Of a stretch of DNA of 64,000 nucleotides, positions 1-11,535 are shown piece after piece. The DNA comes from Lentinula raphanica (taxonomy: Eukaryota; Basidiomycota; Agaricomycetes; Agaricales; Omphalotaceae): positions 1,550,001-1,614,000 of the forward strand of contig JANVFP010000004.1 in NCBI GenBank assembly GCA_027919835.1. The letters run 5' to 3'. Position numbers and translations under genes: made by a program. The notes below the pieces were generated by a model, which saw only the letters and a program-made list of their open reading frames with translations, was not told the origin of the DNA and did not search any database. The first letter of the stretch is position 1, and each line of letters starts with the position of its first letter.

Positions 1-2167
1 TCGTCCACGTAGTCATCATCATCGTCGTCATCGTCATTCTCCTCTTCAGGAGACTCAAAACCTTCCGGACACTCAGAACCTGAATGAGCATGAAGACTGT
101 TTCCTGGTTCATTCGTTCCAGGCTCTTCGCTGCTACGAGGTCCATTGTCGGTACCTCCGTTTTCTGGTCCGTCTCCTTTGAGAGAGGGAAGTACACCATG
201 ATCTGTGAATAATGGCGAATCTGCCGATTGTTCATTCCTCGTGCCCTGTCTACCTCGAGACACGGGAGCGCCTGAAGGGGCATCTCCAATTCTGCTTCGT
301 TTGCTGTCGGCACTGCTTGTCGATAGAACTGACTCTGCGCTCCCCTCTTCGCTCACGGTTTCGTCAAAAGAACGCTTGGGACTGCGCTGAACGCGAGGAG
401 GAGGTATGAGATGGGTTAAGTGAGACAAGGTCGAAAGCGGGTCAATCGTGACAGGCAGAGGTGTAGCAGAAAAATCCATGTGTGTCCTCGATGAAAGAGT
501 GGAGGACTCGGAGAATCCCGATGCAATTTGCGATGTGACGTTCGCCTGCGATAGAGCAGTCGATGATGACACTGGCGCGGAAGAGGAATGCAGATTCGGA
601 CTGTAGGACGTAGCCGTGGGAGTGACCTGCATCAGATGTGAAGGATAAGATGGATACACGTAGGGATACGATGTGGAGATGGAGGTATGCGTGACATGTC
701 CAGTTATAGCATCGGTATACGAATCATCCTCTGTCGTAGATTGAGTAGACTTTGGAAGTGTTATTGTCGCGGAAAGGTCGACAGAAGGAGAATCCATGAC
801 GGCATCCTCTGAGTCCGAAGAAGGTTGCTCGGAGCTCGTCGCAGGTGCGGGAGAAGGAGAAGGAGAGACTGGCGGACTATGGGCCACAGAATGAGGTGCG
901 GATGAAGGAAGAGGTATGGTTGACGCGTCGAGGAGTCCATCAGACTCCTCAATCGGAGAAGGAGGGAGACTTGACAGAGGAGATGCCCCTGCCGAAATCG
1001 GGGTAGGAGCTGTCATATAGAGAGTCGGAGGAGCAAGAACAGATCTTGGAGGGATTTTGAGCTTGAATCCGGTGGTTTGCTGTGCGGAAGTGACCGGGAC
1101 TTGTTTATCCTTCGCCTTGGATTTGGGTTTGCTGGAGGAATTAGATGTGGAATTGGATGTAGCTTTCTCCTTCGCTTTCAATCGACCAGCGTCCTTCTTC
1201 TCTTTCTCTCTTCGCTCGCGCTCTTTCTTGCGCGCTTTGGAGGGAGGGAGCTGTTCTTCAGGAGGCGGGGAAGCACTAGAGCTAGAGCTAGCAGTGGGAG
1301 GAGGGGCTGTTTCATGGACACGTGGAACGCCCGTATGAGGACCTCGAAGGTTACGGACGGAAGAGAAATGCTCCCAATCATGATAACTAGAGAAAATGAA
1401 ATGGGAATCGAGGTTTACAAGTTTTCAGAAGGAATGTTGTATATAGAGGTGAGCTCTAAAGGAACAAATGACAAAATGAGGAAGAGACATACGCGACGTA
1501 TATCGTCGAATCTTGATCTTCTACTGGAGATATGGTGGTAGTTTCGTCAGCGTCCAGTTCTTTTGAAGGACCGGAACGCGTGTATATCGAAGGAAAATCC
1601 CCTGCCTTCTTTGAGGGTGATTTCGGACTTTTCGGTTGTGATGGATCACACTGGATCACATAAACCAGTCCTGGTTGAACGACCTTGATATTCCGTTTCG
1701 TGAGGTGAGCAAAAGCTGAGAGTTCCATGTGGCCACCGTAGGTTGCGTTCTGACGCATGCCAGCAACATATGCGCTTAGACCGCCACCCTTCCCTTTCCT
1801 AACGCCACTATCTCCAAACTCATCTACGTCGACGAAACCTTCGTACCGCTCTGGATGTGCCTCGATGAAATCACAGATTTCCCGGCGAACCTCAACGTGG
1901 CGTGAAGGAGAGCCATAGTATTGGTCGGAAAGTGCTCGAAAAAGACAGTTCCCATCTCCAATAGTGGGCGCTGCATATAAACCCAATGAACGAAGTTGAT
2001 CGTTCAACTGTGCAGTGTTTTGCAGAGGGTCGGAAGGTAACAGCTAGACGAAGTTTGCCTTCAACAACAGCCTCAATCTGCACAGGTCCAAGACTCACAT
2101 TGGATCGTCCAGAACTTCTCGTTGCCCTCGTTCTATAAGACTTGTTCTGTTTCTTCGATGAGCCCAT
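1..2167 (-). CDS. OTU-domain cysteine protease, 3' end beyond window
   Basis: Likely deubiquitinase of the OTU family, similar in layout to OTUD3. Three exons on the minus strand: 2167-2099, 2007-1493 and 1386 to beyond base 1. Exon joins keep frame with GT-AG introns of 91 and 106 bp. The catalytic motif GDGNCLFRAL places Asp about residue 41 and the nucleophile Cys about 44; the C-terminal His is in DWEHFSSVR, formed across the second intron. The ATG at 2167 is chosen because it starts the basic segment MGSSKKQNK that joins in frame. After the OTU domain comes a tail of at least 400 residues rich in Ser, Pro and Lys, with no recognisable domain, still open at the window edge. Substrate preference cannot be read from sequence. 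The family assignment is firm; the function of the long tail is unknown. Confidence 0.9.
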
Positions 2168-2614
2168 TTGCTTTCCCCACTTTCCTGTTTTTTTCTGCCT
2201 CGTTGGTTTTGGGGTCCTTGCGTGTAGCAATGAGGACACGACCCCGGACACTATACGCGCCACACTTGAACGGAAGTAACCGCCGAAAAATTGAACTACG
2301 ACCTCACGTGGCTCCACTTATGTAATACATCTTCAAAATCGTCGCGTCGGAGTCGCGTTGCCAATTTTCTTCTGGCTTACTATGGATTTCACAATTTGTG
2401 GTACTAAGTACACCATATACAATCTGGCAAGCCAAGTTAACCATTCATTCACGAACTGTTTACGACCACTCTGAAGTTTGTACACAGTAGTTTACAAAGC
2501 ATCATGGGACCCTCGGTATCACAACTCGTGCCCGTCAGGTTCTGGCTTTACCCAAAGGATTCTTCGTCATGACCGTGAGGACCTCGAAAAGGACCTGGAC
2601 TCGAGTTAGCAGGA
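2168..2614. other. intergenic, OTU 5' side and agmatinase 3' side
   Basis: About 450 bases between the OTU gene start and the stop of the next minus-strand gene. It should hold the OTU promoter and the agmatinase 3' UTR. I see no TATA box or repeat that I would defend. Confidence 0.5.
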
Positions 2615-4295
2615 TCATCTCAATACAAGATCAGCGATACTAACGTCTGCGGCCGCCATTGTGGTAAGCTCTGCATTCGTATCATAGGCTGGTGCGACCT
2701 CTACGAGATCAGCAGACACGATCTGAAGCCCGTCCAACCCTCTGAGAATAGCGCGTAATTCACGCGTAGTCCAGCCTCCAGTCTCAGGTGTACCAGTGGC
2801 AGGAGCGAATGCAGGATCAATGGAATCAATCTGAAAATCGGTAATGTTCAATGTCGCGTAACAAATGGTCGTAAATTCGAACAGGACCCACATCGATTGA
2901 CAGATAGACTGGACGAGTACCGACAGTTTTGTGTATCTTCTTCACGATACCATCTACGCCTAATGATGCAGTTCTTTCAATCAAGGAAGAAACGTTCAAA
3001 TGAATTTCATTTACCTAGTGTATCGATTTCCCGCGCCTCAATGCGGTGAAATCCGACTTCATCATCCACCTCATAATCTTCGAGGCCGGAAAGTGTGGTC
3101 CTGATAGCACCGTGCTGTTTCAAAGGACAAACTAGGATCAAAGTAACTCGAAGGAGGTAGGGGAACAATGAAAGCGACCAGGAATCAGGGAGCGATATAG
3201 AACAAAGACACTTGCAATTGATGATCCATTCTTGATCAGTCCTTCTTGAGAGGCATGCCAGAAGTAGGTTCCGTGGTTGACTGCAGCGGTTTCAGAAGGC
3301 GCGCCTCCGAATACTTTGGGCTTCCAAGTGTCTATTCGTCATGGCTCAATAGAAGTAGCAAACTGATAGAGTCAAAATGTCATACCAAGGTGAGAGTCGA
3401 AATGAATAACGGAGATGGGACCATAAACAGAGTTGATAGAACGCAAAAGAGGTAGTGTGATCGTGTGATCCCCACCTAGAGTGATGATTCGAGGATGATT
3501 TTTGCCATCTAGGGCGATGGTATCAAGAGGTTCACCAGTATCAGAGTCATTGGCGACAGGCATGAATGCAGCTCGTTGGAGGATAGATTTGTGAGCTTCT
3601 TCGATCTGCTTCACGGCATATGCACTATCATAAGGTCTGATGTGCTATTCGGTCAACACAGGGCTTGCATAGTTCGCCACTAGGCACTCACGAGACGGGA
3701 ATATCGCCACAATCAACAATGCGATAGCCTGATTTGAAAGGGTTTGCTTCCAGGGCAACATTGTATCCTCCATAAAGGTTCAAACGACGAGAGCCAGCAC
3801 GAATTCCAGCTGCAAACAAAATTCAATTTGGGTCGACTGAGATTGGGATGGAAGCTTACAAGGACCGAATCGTGCGCCGGGCCTATAGCTGGTTCCAGTA
3901 TCCTACATAGACACCATGACGTTTATTACATGAAAATAAGCATGAGAAATATTATCGCAGACTTACAAATGGTGCGCCTAAAAAAGCGATATCGATGGGG
4001 ACATCTTGCTGTCTGGAAAGACACTGTACCCAAGGAAGCTTGGCAAAGGTCGTGATACCAGAAAATATGGCATTCGCCGTTACTGAGTGGTACTATAGGT
4101 CAGCGCAAATGTCGGGGAACGACTCTCGGAAAACGGAGTACCTTCACCAGTGTTTGTCTGATACAAAGGCGCTTCATAAGGAAATTTGACGTAGTCCAAG
4201 GGAATTTGTTCAGCATGATTGTGATCATGGTGTTGTTGGGCCGAACCAACCACAGTAGTAAGTAAGAGTGTAAGAGCTGAAAGTAAAGACTTCAT
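2615..4295 (-). CDS. secreted agmatinase-type ureohydrolase
   Basis: Arginase/agmatinase-family binuclear manganese enzyme that would release urea from a guanidino substrate; agmatine is likely but arginine or a related compound is not excluded. The start at 4295 gives a hydrophobic signal peptide of about 20 residues, then a His-rich stretch (HHDHNH), so an extracellular or vacuolar enzyme is inferred. Metal-binding motifs are all present: GGDHTI, HFDSHLD (rebuilt across an intron near 3607) and [13 protein letters not shown] (rebuilt across the intron 2891-2831), followed by TGTPE. At least seven short introns; all joins I checked keep frame except one donor near 3212, which is uncertain. 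Ends at TGA 2617-2615. Next to it, divergently, is a MATE exporter. Family assignment strong, substrate inferred. Confidence 0.85.
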
Positions 4296-4682
4296 TGTAG
4301 GGCGGTCACTTCGCCACCTTCCTTTCATGCATTTATAATGTCTGGAGGGAAAGATCTCATGGCAGGATCCGGAAAAGAGTGTCAGAAATCTACCCAGAAT
4401 CTGAAGCGTGCTTGCCTTGAGGCGAATGGGTTCCATGATTCTGACATACTAGGAACTTCATGAGAATGGATCCGGTGGAGTTTTTTGGGTCAAATGCGGG
4501 AAAGAGATAGCAGAAAATACATTCGTAGACGCTGTATCTGCCTCGAGGAGTTCTCGATGGGGTTTATGGGTACTCGTGGCTTGAGCTGACGGAAAAGAAC
4601 AGAATTCTTCCTGCGAAATTCAAACTCTGAACCAGAAAAGACGGAAGAAGGCGACTCTGACCTGTTCGATTCTGCCCCTGCT
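4296..4682. other. divergent promoter region
   Basis: About 390 bases between two divergent starts (ureohydrolase and MATE exporter). It probably contains both promoters. No clear TATA, operator or repeat was identified. Confidence 0.4.
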
Positions 4683-6608
4683 ATGTCTTCTACAACGGAA
4701 ACTGATCCCTTGCTAGCAGAGAACGTTCGGTCTTCAAGCTACAATGTCGAAAATTCGATCAATAGACCTACAACATTCCACCCTAGTGCCGGGAGCCTTT
4801 CAGAGGAGGACCGAATTAATGGCAGCACCCAGCAGCCACTGAGCGATATCAAAGAGACGTCTAAGCTCTTCTTTCCACTCGTCGTTGATTCCATCCCAGG
4901 CAGGTTCATCGACTTGTGAGACCGTCATACCTTTTTGACCATGGAGGATGTCAATGGCAGTAATCCTCTCGTATGTTCTACAAAACTCCATTCAAACTAG
5001 CAGCATAGTGATCACCGGACGCTTGGGACCGCATGAGCTGTCTGTTGCAGCTTTCTCATTGATGCTTGCCTTCGTCACTGGCGAGTCATTATTTTGCTAT
5101 CGATCTCGGAGTGATCCTAGTATTTGCTTCATCTACTAGGATGGTGTGTCGCACTAGGGGGAACAACAGCTCTGGATACGCTTGGCTCTCAGGCGTTCAC
5201 GGGTAGTACTCGTCCCACGGACCTTTCGATCCACCTTCAGCGTTGTATCCTGTTGTTGTGGATTTTGCTGATCCCAGTTTGCGCATTGTGGGCCTTCATG
5301 GAACCTGTACTACTTGCTCTCGGTCAACAGGAGGACCTCGCTCGGGATGTTCAAAAGTTCCTCCGCCTATTGATCACCGGAGCTCCCGCTTACATAGGCT
5401 TCGAGAGCACGAAAAAATATTTGCAGTGTCAAGGTGAGGCCCCATTCTCTCTGCTAATAAGTTACTGAATGTTATCTTACCTCAGGTATTATGCGTGCCT
5501 CGACGATTGTTCTCTTCCTTGTTTTCCCTGTCAATATTGGATTGAACATCGGTCTTGTGCATTACAGCTCACTTGAGCTTTTTGGATCGCCGATCGCTCT
5601 TTCCATCACCTATTGGTTGGCTTTTGTGCTATTATGTATAATCACCTCCTTCTCTCCAACCCATCGCCGCAATGGGACATGGGGAGGTATGCAGTATCGT
5701 GCGGTTCTTCGATGGAAGAGTTGCATGACCTTCTTGAGACTGGCGATACCTGGAATACTCATGGTCGGCACTGAATGGTTAGTGTGAGTCATGTTTGATG
5801 TATGTGCATGTTTGAACACACAATACAGGGCGGCCTTCGAGATCGTTGCTCTCGCGGCCGGGCGGTTAGGAGGTCTTCCTCTCGCTGCTCAGTCTGTGAT
5901 AATGACGCTCGATCAGAGTTCGTGACCTTTTGTGCCGAACCTTCCTGAGCCTCATCCTGATTTGTACACAGTTTTGAATACTTTACCTTTCGGCATTGGC
6001 GTCGCGGCTTCCACCCGTGTGGGCAATTTCATCGGCCTTCGCTCTGCAGCAAGTGCCAAGCACGCTGCTCACGCCGCCGCATTTCTGAGCGTTATTATGG
6101 GTGCTGTAGTGATGGCGTCTTTGATGTTCACAAGAGAAGTATGAGTCGACCCACAGCACAAAACCACTATGCATGCTCACAAATTCTTACTTAGATCATC
6201 GGTCGCTTGATGAGCGACGATGTGGCTGTCATTCAACTAGTCAGTGTTGTAATGCCCTTCGTGGCTTCGTTTCAGATTGCAGATGGGCTTGCCGGCTCTT
6301 GCGGTGGATCTCTTCGAGGTCAAGGCCGCCAACACCTTGGTACCATTTTCAACTTCGTTGCTTACTACATTCTCGCCCTTCCACTCGGCATTTATCTAGC
6401 GTTCGAGTCACACTATGGCCTGAAAGGACTTTGGATTGGCCAAGTCGTTGGATTGACGGTAGTTGGAGTCGGAGAATATTTGACTATCTGGCTTGGTACA
6501 GATTGGAATCATGAGGTCGCAAGAGGTGTACAGCGGAATCTAGAAGAGGCAAAGAGGCAACGGTTCGGACAATTGTCAAATGCAGAGGAAGAGGGCTACA
6601 ATGATTAG
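4683..6608 (+). CDS. MATE family multidrug/toxin efflux transporter
   Basis: Integral membrane antiporter expected to export organic cations or metabolites using a proton or sodium gradient. The N-terminus is a 70-residue hydrophilic cytosolic segment with a DPLL acidic-dileucine-like motif, followed by about 12 hydrophobic segments. Family landmarks seen include [50 protein letters not shown] and [12 protein letters not shown]. Exons join in frame from ATG 4683 to TAG 6606-6608. Two introns near the 5' end, 4900-4960 (donor GCAGGT) and 5081-5139 (donor GCGAGT), appear to be GC-AG introns because only these boundaries restore the conserved frame. The C-terminus is hydrophilic and Glu-rich. 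Complete, no break seen. Substrate unknown. Confidence 0.9.
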
Positions 6609-6673
6609 TTAACATTATCATCATATTTTGGCAAACCAAAGAAATACACACTTGTTCACAGAAAACCGGAACT

Positions 6674-8882
6674 CTAAGAGTTCTGAGTAGGAGATTTCTG
6701 TTCTTCTCCTTCTCCTTCGACGTTTTTGATAGGCCCGTGGAACCAACTTTTAGCGGAGAAAATCCACCACGCTGCTGCAAAAACAAAGACTGCTCCCATG
6801 ATTACAATAGCATAGTCTGTCGAAAAGACATTCTCAGGAAGCATTCCGATATAGGATTCAAAATGACCAGAACACTTACTCATGTCTGAGCCGTTGGTGC
6901 TTGAGCTGGGAGGGAACAACAAGAACACAACGACAAAGCATACCCAAGCCACAGCGATCCACCCAATAGGTTTTGAGAATCGTCCAAGAGTAAAGGGACC
7001 GGGTGTAATCTTATCCCGACCACCGATGACAGATAGAAAGATAGGGAACGTATATGATGTATAGAGACCTATAACAGCAGATCTAGAAATTGAAGTGCGA
7101 CTCAGTACAGATATTGAGAGATACATGCGGAAACATATACCCAGCTAGCGAGTTCAATGCAGTGACCGAAAATCCAAGGACTCCACATATACCTGCCACG
7201 AGCATCACAAGCCATACAGCATTTACTGGTGTTTGAGTATAGGGATTGATTTGTTTCCACCAACGAGAACCCGGAAGAGCATTATCACTATCAGTTATCA
7301 AGAATGTCACAAGGAGGTATGATGTATACATGTGCCATATTGAAACTTACCGCGAGAATGCGAACACAACGCGAGAAGCGTCTACACCTTGGGCGGCACC
7401 AGTAACATACTTGGTGAAATTGTGAGGCAGTTTGATGCGAGGAGGGGTTTTTCAATTACCTGGACGACGATGATCAAGCTCCATATTGCCAACATCCCCT
7501 TCTTCCCAAGCACGTTCAGAAAGACTTGCCCCATTGGTAGCGGTAGTTCTGATGATAGCAGAGCACTTATTGAAGGTGTAACAAATGAGACCACAATTAA
7601 AAGAATCCATCCAAGACTGGCAGTTGCGCCTACGCCAACGAGAATTGCGATAGGGGCAGCTCGAGCCGCACCGGCCACTTCTTCCGAAATATGAGCAGCA
7701 GAGTCGTCTGTGAGATGTTCCAGCATCGAAAGGATTGAGATTGAGTGAGAAACAAAAACGTACATACTCACATCCAGTCAAAGTCCACATGGGAGCAGTG
7801 AACGATAGTATGAAAGCCCAGCCATCTGTACGGAAATAGAGATCGAACCATTACTTATTAAAGGTAAGGTCAAACTCACTGTTAGACCATCCAGTATTGT
7901 TCTCGAAGAGCGTGAAAGCATCACGAGTCGACACTTTGTTATCCGAAACAACAAGCAGGGCAATTATGGCAGCAAGTGTAGTTCCAACTGATTCATCCTC
8001 ATAGAGTGGGTTTCAAACCAGCCAGTATATTTTGAACAGTACCTACCATTGATGAGCACATAGAATATATTGAGCCTGGCCAACACGCTTGTCGCAGCAG
8101 AACAGACAATGCCATGCGAGAACAGGATGGCTAGCAAAATTCCGTAGGTGGCTCCAGAAGACAGGACGACGGAACCATCTGAAGCAACAGAGACGGCGGT
8201 GGTAATCATCTGAGCGCAGGTGAAGTCGATGGAGCAAACCAAAGTAGTTTGTCCAGTGATATTAGCCCAGCCTATAATCTGGTATAGGATTGACTTGCTA
8301 GAGAAGACATAAACAAGAACAAACCCGTAATCCAACTGGCAAGTGCCGAATATCTTTGGGGTGCAAGCTTAGCGGCGAAGTAATATAACCCAGCGCTCGT
8401 CCTATGCAGATATGAAGCAATTAAGTATATTATTTGATAGAGTTCGCACTCACGGCATTGCAGAAGTCAATTCTGCCATAGATAACGCGACGGTGAGCAC
8501 GAAAAGACTTGGAATGAGCCATCCAAAAACCATTCCAACATGACCACCTAATAGACAGATATAAAGTCCTCACATTCGATATGTGACTGAGAAAGCACGA
8601 ACCGCTTTCCAAACCAAAAGTCAATGTCGAGGATACGGAGGCAATAACCCCCATTATAGAGAAAGCGAATGCCACAGTTTCGATGAGCTTTGAACGTAAA
8701 TTATAAGCAACAAAGAGCACTATGCAACCAAGTACCTGGCTCACCGAAAATTCTCTTTTGAATTCACTCTTGTACCCAAGCTTTGCAAGAAGTTGATCAT
8801 CCGCATGTCTGAGGGATACGTTGTCTTTCTCGGGTTGAATGACTTCTGAAGATCTATACTTTTCGTCTTTAAAGATATCCAT
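6674..8882 (-). CDS. APC-superfamily amino acid/GABA-type permease
   Basis: Plasma-membrane permease of the fungal amino-acid/choline/GABA transporter family (Uga4/Hnm1-like). A hydrophilic 45-residue N-terminus ends in FKREFS, then about 12 membrane segments follow over many short exons. Family features: MAELTSAMPTSAGLYYFA, ITGWANITGQ, HISEEV in the middle loop, FAFSRD before the amphipathic PLPGSRW-like segment, and a C-terminal cytosolic tail rich in Glu and Lys. ATG at 8882 and TAG at 6676-6674. It is convergent with the MATE gene, with only about 65 bp between the stops. Substrate is not readable; GABA, choline and polyamine-like amines are all candidates. No disruption noted. Confidence 0.88.
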
Positions 8883-9519
8883 GAAGTTGTGACTCTAGTA
8901 CTGAGAAAGGATGGATGAGCGAAATTGGATCGTTTTGGACAACAACAAAGCCGGGCATGAGAAGTCGCGAACCGCAAACTGGGGATATGGATATCAGGAT
9001 GATTGAATTGTGAAGCAGATGCCATATAAAACACGTCTTCTCCCGTCATAGACCAGCGCCATACTGAATTTCAGCTCCTATCGCTGTTCCTGTTGATCGT
9101 GAAGCACGAGCGATTACAAGTAACGAATGCCGGAGCCGCCAAATGGCGAGCCAGTGTTGGACATGATGATGTGCAATGGACAAGGTTAGTGGCACTGGAG
9201 TCTGGCAGTGGTAGTACGCCGTTGAATGGTGTTTGGCTATGCTTGGTGTTCTTTCAAATGGCTTGCCGAAGCGCGGCAAAGTTTCTTTTCTACCACTGAC
9301 GACGAACGTCGTCCTCGTTCAACTTCGAGTGTTAAGCCTTCAATCTCATATCATGCTCTTTTAGATAACCGCATTGATATACATAAGATGAAACAGAAGT
9401 GCAATTGATCAAGTGATTCTTGAACGGTTCTCTTTATAAGAATTCTCTCGAAACGTGAGTAAATTCAAGTGACTCTGAAAAGAGGGCTTATCTGAGTCTC
9501 TACTTTGACCTTCATCCTT
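8883..9519. other. divergent intergenic region
   Basis: About 640 bases between the permease start (minus) and the deacetylase start (plus). Open frames here look like chance. A TATA-like element lies on the deacetylase side. Nothing else supported. Confidence 0.4.
9433..9440 (+). promoter_or_regulatory. TATA-like element of deacetylase gene
   Basis: TTTATAAG about 80 bases upstream of the ATG at 9520, in a plausible core-promoter position. Assigned by sequence and spacing only. Confidence 0.3.
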
Positions 9520-11326
9520 ATGCCTGCTCAGCGCGTTTTGATAGGATTTGGGGTGGACGTTGACGCTGTGGCCGGGTGGTAGGCACTAGTATGCAATAGC
9601 CTTTCTCTCTAAAACTAATCGGTGCATAAGGCTTGGATCATATGGCGGAGAAGGTGTGTCTAAGGTCTTAAGTCTATCTCAATCCATCCCCGCTGAACTT
9701 TACCAATTTAGACTCTCCTTCAGACATTTCGCGAGTGAGTGCAGGCTGATCATGCTCATTGAGAGTATCTAAGCCAACTCCGGTGATTAATAGGGGATGT
9801 TTGCTGGTGAAGTCGGTGTTCCCCGCCTCTTGAAGTTATTTCAGAAGTACAACATAACGACTACTTTCTTCATTCCTGGTAACTGTAACAATCATAGTAT
9901 TCATCAAGCTCTTACTCTATGCCATTTCTAGGCCATAGTCTAGAGACTTTTCCAGAGCAGATGGCTGCAGTGCGCGATGCTGGTCACGAAATGTGAGTAG
10001 CAATATCTATCAAAGTCAGTGAAAGCTCAAGAAAGTAGTGGACTCCATGGCTACTCGCATGAGGTCAGAGAGGACACTGTCAATGAATTTGACGCCAGCT
10101 GATATCCGGCAGAATCCTGTTTCTATGACTCCAGAGCAACAACGCGATGTGCTCGACTACACATACAAGATTCTAACCGACTTCAATCATGGCAAACCTC
10201 CCATAGTATGTTCATTCAGCTCCATTTCTTGTGGTACTGAACACAGGTAAAATAGGGAAGTGTAGCTCCGTGGTGGGAGCAAAGTCAGGAGAGCGTTAAT
10301 CTGTTACTCGAGAAGGGGATCCAGTATGGTAGGCTGATCAACTTGTTCTATTACTTCAGTGTTTACTGACTATCAAACCGTATTCAGACCATTCAGGAAT
10401 GGCACACGAGTATGATTTCCAAAACGCTGCTCTGTTGTCTATCGCTGATTTGAACAATCGTATGACAACAGCTGTCAAGCATACTACATGCGAGATGAGG
10501 ATACATGGACTAAGATCAATTTCCAAGGAGAGGCAGCAACATGGATGAAACCTCTCCGGAAGGGCAAAGAAACTGGATTGGGTTTGTGGCTCCTCTTTCT
10601 CAATGGCAACTGTGCTCACTGTGATGATGACCTTTCAAGTTCAGATACCTGTAAGCTGGTGAGCTGAATGAAGAGCATTCATTCATTTAGATGTTAATAG
10701 TCATTGATGTCCCAGGTACCTTGATGACCTCCCTCCTATGATGTGTGTTCTTTCCTTGTGGTTTGCTCCTTGTCGTCTACAAAGAATCATCTAGGTTCAT
10801 GAAATCAAGTCCTAATTCGCACGGCTGGGTAAGACTAACATGCGATCGCCATGAACTCAAGTCAATCTTTGCTTTTGTCTACAGGTCAACGTTCGTGACG
10901 TAGAACAACTGTGGAAAGACATGTTCACATACCTCTACAGGTACGCTCTCTGAATAGTATTGAACTCAACTCTTGATTCAAACAATCACTCCAGGGAGGA
11001 GACGGAGTTTATCTTCCCCATCACCATTCACCCGGATGTCAGTGGGTATGTACTTTCGATGTAGTCGATCATTCTCATCTTATCGCTGACTATTCAAATA
11101 TTCAAAGACGACCTCATGTACTTCTCATGCTGGTGAGTTTCTGTTTGACCACCTGTTCGAAAACGGAACTGACGGAACGGCGCTTTCATAGGAACGATTC
11201 ATTGAGTGGATCAATACGCACGAGAACGTTCATTGGGTCACCACAGCTCAGATGGCGGAGGAGTTCAGAGCCAAAGTCAAACCGGTCGAAGGGGCGAAGA
11301 CGCCTCGGGGTTTGAAGGAAGTATGA
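9520..11326 (+). CDS. NodB-fold polysaccharide deacetylase, HpPgdA-like
   Basis: Metal-dependent hydrolase of the carbohydrate esterase 4 superfamily, closest by motif to the HpPgdA/allantoinase-like branch that acts on small amides or sugar N-acetyl groups. ATG 9520 starts directly at the strand carrying the first metal motif, [10 protein letters not shown]; the helper motif [12 protein letters not shown] follows, then HGYSHENP, whose HxxxH supplies two metal ligands and is rebuilt across an intron near 10060. C-terminal landmarks [12 protein letters not shown] and EFIEWI-type helix are present. About ten introns; ends with TGA at 11324-11326 after GLKEV. No signal peptide, so probably cytosolic, which argues against a classical wall chitin deacetylase. 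Function class is confident, substrate is not. Confidence 0.85.
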
Positions 11327-11535
11327 ATATGCTGGCAAGATGTCAAGATTTGTGTTTTAATGTTGTACAATCGTTGTTGTGTTTTTGAATGAATGAAAGG
11401 TTCTGATCATGAGCTAGTATGCGCAATCCACTGAAGTCACGCCAGTCACTATCTTTAGTATAGCTTGGACAAGTTGGATTGTTGTCACCAGGCTTCCTGT
11501 TCAGTGGCCACTGGCCATCTTCCCAATTCTAATCA

